Below are positions 9,001 to 10,460 of a stretch of 10,460 bases of DNA, in pieces (the stretch's first letter is position 1; each line of letters opens with the position of its first letter). Origin of the DNA: Baffinella frigidus (lineage: Eukaryota; Cryptophyceae; Cryptomonadales; Baffinellaceae); contig MU646364.1 in NCBI GenBank assembly GCA_026770585.1, positions 253,792 to 264,251 on the forward strand, read 5' to 3'. The position numbers were made by a program, and so were the translations under genes. The notes under the pieces are model-generated. The model did no database searches. It was not told the DNA's origin and saw only the letters and a list, made by a program, of their open reading frames with translations.

Positions 9001-10150
9001 TTTGCCTACGACTGTCTATGCTTCAAGTGGCGAGGCGGTCAAAATTGACCGCCACGAGGTCCTCGGCAGGTCCTAGGACCCTACGGTAGGGCGTATGAGC
9101 CTACTGGCCACTTGAGGATACTGTCCTTAGGACTGTCTCAAAACCGCGTTCGAGGAGGAACAACAGTGTTTCGTGTGTGGACTCACCGCTGATGGGGAGC
9201 GGTGGTGCGGCAGGGAACTGCGAATGGACCTCCTGGTCTGCGGATTTGCCGAGGACTGTCTAGACTGTCCTGAGACTGGAACACAGTTTGTCTAGTGTGG
9301 ACAAAGCGCTGATGGGGTGGTGCGGCAGGGAACTGCAAATGGAAATCGCGCAGTGCAGCGGGTACCTCATGGAAGTGGTGCCGCCCCCTTCCCTTATTCT
9401 CGCCTCTTTCACGCCCCCCCCCCTCTCGACTCGAGTGATTGCTAGATTCCCTCCTACGGATTCAGAATGCGTGTCAGCTTTGAAACCTCATGAAACCGGT
9501 GTCGTCCCCGTCCCCCATGCTCGTCTCTTTCACGCCTCTCCCCCTCACTCGAATGCTTGCTAGATTTCCTCCCACGGATTCAGAATCACCTCATGGAACC
9601 GGTGCCGCCCCCTTGCCTCATGCTCGTCTCTTTCACGCCCCCCCCTCTCGACTCGAGTGCGTTCTAGGTTTCTTCCCACGGATTCAGAATCACCTCATGG
9701 AACCGGTGCCTCCCCCGTCTCCCATTCTCGTCTCTTTCACTCGTGCACGGCAGCCCCTCTTGACTCGAGTGCTTTCTAGATTCCCTCCCACGGATTTAGA
9801 ATCCAAGCCAGCTTTCTTCTTGCTAGATTCCCTCCCACGGATTCAGAATCCATTTCAGCGTTTCTCCCCCGGCTTTTCGAGACGTGCTCGCTCCAGAGTT
9901 CGAGGTGCTGGCTCTTGGAGGTGGAGGCTGCGGGGTTGCAGTCACCTGCGCTTGCTCACGTCATGTTGCACACTCCTGCCTGGGTGGTGCGCGAGAAGGA
10001 GTGGTGAGGTGGTCACTGACGTGCGTGACGCTGACTGGTTTGCACGTGCAGAACCCCGGCGGCAACGGACCACCGGGGGCGAGCAACGTGCCGTCACCGC
10101 TCGCCTACTCCATCAGCGACGGCGACGTCTACCCGCGCCTCGACGCATGA
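3336..10150 (+). CDS. Small CTD phosphatase-like protein (SCP/CTDSP, NLI-interacting-factor family), multi-exon
   Basis: The family (HAD fold, DxDxT) removes phosphate from serines of the RNA polymerase II C-terminal domain or from other phosphoproteins. Exons: 3336-3705, 3853-3932, 4027-4107, 4281-4409, 4663-4749, 5065-5130, 5866-5947, 6962-7047, 7975-8034, 8283-8401 and probably 10052-10150. From 4281 to 8401 phases agree at every junction and the protein aligns with human SCP1 throughout. Key residues: Asp nucleophile and acid (4678-4680, 4684-4686, in DLDETLVHSSFKPV), motif II Thr (5896-5898, VFTAS), motif III Lys (7030-7032, VKDLTR), motif IV Asp-Asn (8005-8010, VDNSP). Spacing is 56, 40 and 16 residues against 56, 38 and 16 in SCP1; the two extra residues precede RLFRE. 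All introns used are GT-AG except the GC-AG intron at 8035. The catalytic domain appears intact. The first three exons are less certain. The C-terminus is unresolved: the exon at 8283 ends in phase 2 but the last one reads in phase 0. Confidence 0.8.
3853..3932 (+). CDS. Phosphatase exon 2 (candidate): hydrophobic-Cys segment
   Basis: After the acceptor GCCCAG (ending 3852) the frame accepts phase 1 from exon 1 and reads PEPPKAQQPFLFRLLACKCF, then SPPVPD, before a donor GTACGG at 3933 in phase 0. Human SCPs have a short hydrophobic, Cys-containing motif upstream of the catalytic domain, and this segment resembles it. The frame is open as far as 4046, so the 3' boundary is a choice made by phase. 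It might be absent if exon 1 splices directly to a later exon. Confidence 0.35.
4027..4107 (+). CDS. Phosphatase exon 3 (candidate): linker
   Basis: Acceptor TTTCTAG (ending 4026) and donor GTACCA (4108) bound 27 codons in phase 0 (VADDAAYEGSTARQRDVSAD, then TSHNTSR). The segment is polar and low in complexity, as expected of a linker. It fits phase 0 of the well-supported exon at 4281. No homology supports it, and the frame stays open to TAG at 4255-4257. Confidence 0.35.
4281..4409 (+). CDS. Phosphatase exon 4: lead-in to the catalytic domain
   Basis: Acceptor GTGTGCAG (ending 4280) and donor GTCCCG (4410) give 43 codons in phase 0, ending GPPLLPPKRTHHK. This joins directly to VTLILDLDETL of the next exon. 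A Leu-Pro-Pro lead-in followed by a basic stretch just before the first catalytic strand is typical of the family. The other two acceptor phases hit stops within a few codons, which fixes phase 0. Confidence 0.7.
4663..4749 (+). CDS. Phosphatase exon 5: DxDxT catalytic loop
   Basis: 29 codons between acceptor CACTCACAG and donor GTCTCT. The protein contains DLDETLVHSSFKPVPNSDW and ends WIVPVE. The first Asp of DLDET is the nucleophile and the second the general acid in this family. Both boundaries agree with the SCP1 alignment (PVE followed by VDG). Confidence 0.93.
4762..4920 (+). repeat. CTCACT/CCCT-rich simple repeat in intron 5
   Basis: Imperfect repeats of CTCACT, CACT and CCCTCT filling half of the 315-base intron 4750-5064. 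The strand is purely pyrimidine plus A. The open frames through it (SLTHSLTHS patterns) come from the repeat and are not genes. Confidence 0.85.
5065..5130 (+). CDS. Phosphatase exon 6: VDGIVHRVFVCKRPGLDYF
   Basis: 22 codons, phase 0 on both sides, bounded by acceptor GGTTGCAG and donor GTACGT. It matches the strand and KRP motif that follow the catalytic loop in SCPs. It ends MHR, at the point where the family continues with MGELFE. Confidence 0.93.
5435..5511. mobile_element. TA-flanked fold-back (MITE-like) element, 77 bp
   Basis: Left arm 5435-5469 pairs with right arm 5481-5511 almost throughout; the ends are CCGTAGGAGCC and GGCTCCTACCG. The loop is AT-rich (5470-5480). Left and right C/G runs differ in length (ten against six). 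TA occurs at 5433-5434 and 5512-5513, directly outside both ends, as in TA-duplicating (Tc1/mariner or Stowaway-like) elements. It shares the CCTACCGTAG motif with the other fold-back elements here. Confidence 0.65.
5741..5771 (+). promoter_or_regulatory. Decoy 3' splice site, duplicate of the exon 7 acceptor
   Basis: GGCAACGATGCAG|GTTGCAGAGCTC closely copies the real acceptor CCCAACGGTGCAG|GTTGCGGAACTG at 5853-5877. The two AGs are exactly 111 bases apart and no stop lies between them in the coding phase. Its use would insert 37 residues (starting VAELSEG) before VAELFE without a frameshift. Confidence 0.65.
5866..5947 (+). CDS. Phosphatase exon 7: motif II VFTAS
   Basis: 27 codons plus one base: VAELFEVVVFTASLDKYANP, then VLDLLER. 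The Thr of FTAS (5896-5898) is motif II, 56 residues after the nucleophile, exactly as in SCP1. Acceptor is GTGCAG and donor GTGAGG, in phase 1. Confidence 0.94.
5965..6005 (+). repeat. (CACCCT)n microsatellite
   Basis: About six perfect CACCCT units just inside intron 7. The complementary strand reads TGAGGG, one of the variants in the telomere-like tract, and could form a G-quadruplex. Confidence 0.9.
6255..6502. repeat. Long CT-arm/GA-arm inverted repeat
   Basis: The CT-rich arm at about 6255-6305 is complementary to the GA-rich arm at about 6456-6502 over some 45 bases with two small bulges. The match includes the irregular CTCTTGCGCTCTCTC part, so it is more than a generic CT/GA match. 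The roughly 150-base loop holds three CTTGCCACAC copies (about 6339, 6389 and 6422). In RNA it would fold as one long hairpin in the middle of intron 7. Confidence 0.75.
6580..7000 (+). repeat. Duplicated acceptor region of exon 8 with decoy exon start
   Basis: Unit 1 begins at 6580 and unit 2 at 6861; both start CCTCACACACCCTGACG, continue through CTGGTTGGTTGGT and end in TTACCTTTC(T/C)CCGTGCAG|CGGC. The decoy AG is at 6767-6768 and the real one at 6960-6961. About 26 of the first 29 bases after the two AGs are identical. Unit 1 has some 88 extra AT-rich bases. Splicing at the decoy would read APNTVHHRVMVPGNAVYNS and then a stop (TGA at about 6830). Confidence 0.75.
6962..7047 (+). CDS. Phosphatase exon 8: RLFREACVF and motif III Lys
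   Basis: 86 bases completing the split codon from exon 7, then APNTVHHRLFREACVFTHG and ALVKDLTRV. The Lys of VKDL (7030-7032) is motif III. It is 40 residues after the motif II Thr, against 38 in SCP1, because of two extra residues before RLFRE. Donor GTCCCG at 7048, phase 0. Confidence 0.93.
7048..7974 (+). other. Intron 8 (927 bases)
   Basis: GTCCCG to CTGCGCAG. No exon is required here by the family alignment and none is convincing. It contains a perfect 11-base-arm hairpin (7681-7691 with 7703-7713, AGGCCTTTTCA), a CCCTACGG/CCGTAGGG hairpin at about 7890-7917, and a 15-base direct repeat near its 3' end. Confidence 0.8.
7847..7961 (+). repeat. 15-base direct repeat, 100 bases apart, before the exon 9 acceptor
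   Basis: CTGACGACGCACGGG occurs at 7847-7861 and 7947-7961. The second copy lies directly upstream of the polypyrimidine/CAG acceptor at 7974. The first copy is followed by similar T-rich sequence but no AG. This is a third duplication next to an acceptor in this gene. Confidence 0.8.
7975..8034 (+). CDS. Phosphatase exon 9: motif IV VDNSP
   Basis: 20 codons reading GRDVSKTIIVDNSPTSYLLQ. Asp-Asn (8005-8010) is motif IV, which binds the magnesium ion in this family, 16 residues after the motif III Lys as in SCP1. The 3' boundary falls at CAG|GCACCT: the alignment (SYLLQ|PENAIP against SYVFHPDNAVP) demands it, so the intron uses a GC donor. Confidence 0.92.
8035..8282 (+). other. GC-AG intron 9 with GTGCTGGC and GGGC repeats
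   Basis: It starts GCACCT and ends GGCGACAG. No GT donor occurs near the alignment-defined exon end. From about 8082 to 8245 it is low-complexity: GCTTGCCTGC units, four GTGCTGGC repeats (about 8117-8150) and GGGC/GGCG runs (about 8158-8192). The Cys/Ala/Gly-rich frames across it are artefacts. Confidence 0.8.
8283..8401 (+). CDS. Phosphatase exon 10: C-terminal helices of the catalytic domain
   Basis: 39 codons plus two bases: PENAIPISSWFDELDDTQLP, then LLLPWLERLSYQDDVVPLL. It corresponds to the family's PDNAVPVASWFDN-to-SVLR segment and completes the domain. Donor GTATGC at 8402, phase 2. Codons are almost all G/C-ending. Confidence 0.93.
8402..8516 (+). other. Alternative short C-terminus (intron 8402-8497, stop at 8514-8516)
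   Basis: A GT-AG intron of 96 bases (GTATGC to GCTGCAG) would join phase 2 to GTCATACC and end the protein in RSYQYP and TGA. SCP-family proteins end shortly after this point, so this is a reasonable terminus. The TGA lies inside the first fold-back element copy (8510-8610), so the element would supply the stop codon. Confidence 0.35.
8510..8610. mobile_element. Fold-back element family, copy 1 (101 bp)
   Basis: Flanked by TA at 8508-8509 and 8611-8612. The ends pair imperfectly (CCCTTGAAGTGG against the complement of CCACTTGAGAGA). Inside are a perfect 20-base palindrome (8525-8544), a doubled AGGTCCTAGG, and GGGCCCTACCGTAAGGCGTATG. It shares about 80 bases of order and sequence with copies 2 and 3. 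Confidence 0.75.
9019..9118. mobile_element. Fold-back element family, copy 2 (100 bp)
   Basis: Flanked by TA at 9017-9018 and 9119-9120. The ends contain TTCAAGTGGCGAG and CCACTTGAGG. The palindrome at 9034-9053 is nearly perfect. A related unit without the element lies about 240 bases downstream (9243-9270) and may preserve the empty site. Confidence 0.75.
9163..9342 (+). repeat. Tandem pair of about 60-base repeats
   Basis: 9163-9227 and 9282-9342 share CGCTGATGGGG, GTGGTGCGGCAGGGAACTGC and AATGG. Upstream of both is a GATTTGCC-GACTGTCT block (8999 and 9243). The larger unit, roughly 240 bases, was therefore duplicated; the first copy carries fold-back copy 2 and the second does not. Confidence 0.7.
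9363..9860 (+). repeat. Minisatellite, about 102-bp unit, four copies plus a part
   Basis: Units start near 9365, 9486, 9591 and 9693, with a partial one near 9821. Each runs CCTCATGGAACCGGTGCC, C-rich stretch, CTCGTCTCTTTCACGCC, GACTCGAGTG, TGCTAGATTCCCTCCCACGG, ATTCAGAAT. The frame open across it owes its length to the repeat and is not taken as a gene. Confidence 0.85.
10052..10150 (+). CDS. Probable terminal exon, C-terminal tail
   Basis: After GCACGTGCAG the frame reads NPGGNGPPGASNVPSPLAYS, then ISDGDVYPRLDA and TGA (10148-10150). Codons are strongly C/G-ending like the confirmed exons. It is in phase 0, whereas exon 10 ends in phase 2. Two ways out: the acceptor GTGAG ending at 10008, which gives phase 2 and adds WSLTCVTLTGLHVQ, or an unseen small exon. 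No known domain is recognised in the tail, and the exon might belong to another transcript. Confidence 0.5.
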   Translation, partial: NPGGNGPPGASNVPSPLAYSISDGDVYPRLDA

Positions 10151-10167
10151 GCCAGCAGCCCCCCCTA

Positions 10168-10284
10168 CAGGGGTACCTCGCTCATCACAAACTGCCCCCC
10201 CCCTAGGACCAACGTAGGGCCCGAAGCATAGATGTACTGTAGGGTCCTAGGGGGGTGCGGTTTCTTATGAGAGAGGTACCCCTG
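10168..10284. mobile_element. TA-flanked fold-back (MITE-like) element, 117 bp
   Basis: The arms, about 43 bases each (10168-10210 and 10242-10284), are largely complementary; the outer 12 bases (CAGGGGTACCTC and complement) pair perfectly. TA flanks both ends (10166-10167 and 10285-10286). The loop contains GTAGGGCCC and ACTGTAGGGTCCTAGG, motifs shared with the 100-bp family. It begins 17 bases after the stop at 10150, so it would lie in the 3' untranslated region. Confidence 0.75.
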
Positions 10285-10330
10285 TATGCCTCGCTGCACT
10301 GTAGACAGGGCGCGCGGGCGGCCGGCGCTA

Positions 10331-10437
10331 CATATCCCTTCAGTGGAAGGGGGTCGAAATTGACCCCCCGACAGGTCCTAGGTAGGTCCTAGGGCCCTAC
10401 AGTAGGGCGTATGCGCCTACTCGCCACAAGGGATATG
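10331..10437. mobile_element. Fold-back element family, copy 3 (107 bp)
   Basis: Flanked by TA at 10329-10330 and 10438-10439. Together with the TA the arms give a perfect 12-base pairing (TACATATCCCTT at 10329-10340 with 10428-10439). The inner palindrome is GGGGGTC (10349-10355) with GACCCCC (10362-10368), replacing GGCGGTC/GACCGCC of copies 1 and 2. The AGGTCCTAGG doublet and GGGCCCTAC core are conserved. Confidence 0.75.
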
Positions 10438-10460
10438 TACTGCGCTGTCGGGCGAGGGTG

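Larger units (their letters stand above)
8402..10051 (+). other. Long last intron or 3' flank (1650 bases)
   Basis: It holds two copies of the 100-bp fold-back family, a tandem pair (9163-9342), a minisatellite (9363-9860) and two G runs (about 8717 and 8943). No confident exon is seen in it. If the gene ends at 8516, all of this is 3' flank and 10052-10150 belongs to something else. Confidence 0.5.

Noticed and set aside
9363-9860. Regular spacing suggesting a CRISPR array
   Set aside because: Whole units of about 102 bp are repeated without unique spacers, and the window is clearly eukaryotic with spliced genes.
9490-10206. 238-codon plus-strand frame
   Set aside because: Its first half is the minisatellite translated four times. 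Its last part is a shifted reading of the 10052-10150 exon with poorer codon bias. A terminal exon in this frame is possible in principle but less likely.

Overview
This window looks like nuclear DNA of a GC-rich, intron-rich, single-celled eukaryote, most likely an alga. The evidence is about 1 kb of degenerate TTTAGGG (plant/algal-type) telomere-like repeat, a gene cut into about ten short exons by GT-AG introns plus one GC-AG intron, strong G/C preference at third codon positions, and introns full of strand-asymmetric simple repeats. The sequence does not settle the lineage; green alga, haptophyte, dinoflagellate and others remain open.

Left part (1-2228): a degenerate telomere-like tract whose G-rich strand points inward, towards the genes. 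It is interrupted at 1003-2115 by a roughly 1.1 kb segment with matching inverted ends (16 of 18 bases). The segment behaves like an insertion into the tract, carries a short C-strand telomeric piece and may hold a small two-exon gene; the tract resumes at 2116-2228.

Middle-left (2261-3335): a minus-strand gene with an excellent coiled-coil heptad pattern in one exon and a helical C-terminal exon, phase-compatible across one intron. Its 5' end is unresolved. It lies head-to-head with the next gene across about 200 bases that contain a 10-bp-arm inverted repeat.

Right part (3336-10150): a plus-strand gene for a small CTD phosphatase-like protein (SCP/CTDSP, NLI-interacting-factor family, HAD fold). 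The exons rebuild a full catalytic domain. Spacing between the nucleophile Asp, motif II Thr, motif III Lys and motif IV Asp is 56, 40 and 16 residues, against 56, 38 and 16 in human SCP1. The N-terminal exon is Gln-rich. The extreme C-terminus is unresolved because the last two well-supported exons have incompatible phases.

The main discoveries are in the non-coding part of this gene. (1) Five short fold-back elements, each bounded by TA, sit in introns or the 3' region. Three are copies of one family about 100 bp long, with compensatory changes in a palindrome, and one has a candidate empty site next door. (2) Two exons are preceded by imperfect duplicates of their own 3' splice site plus exon start: one would give an in-frame 37-residue insertion, the other a premature stop. 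A third acceptor has a 15-base duplicate of its upstream flank exactly 100 bases away. (3) One intron carries a long CT-arm/GA-arm stem that would loop out its middle. (4) A tandem repeat of about 102 bp and several microsatellites fill the remaining intron space.
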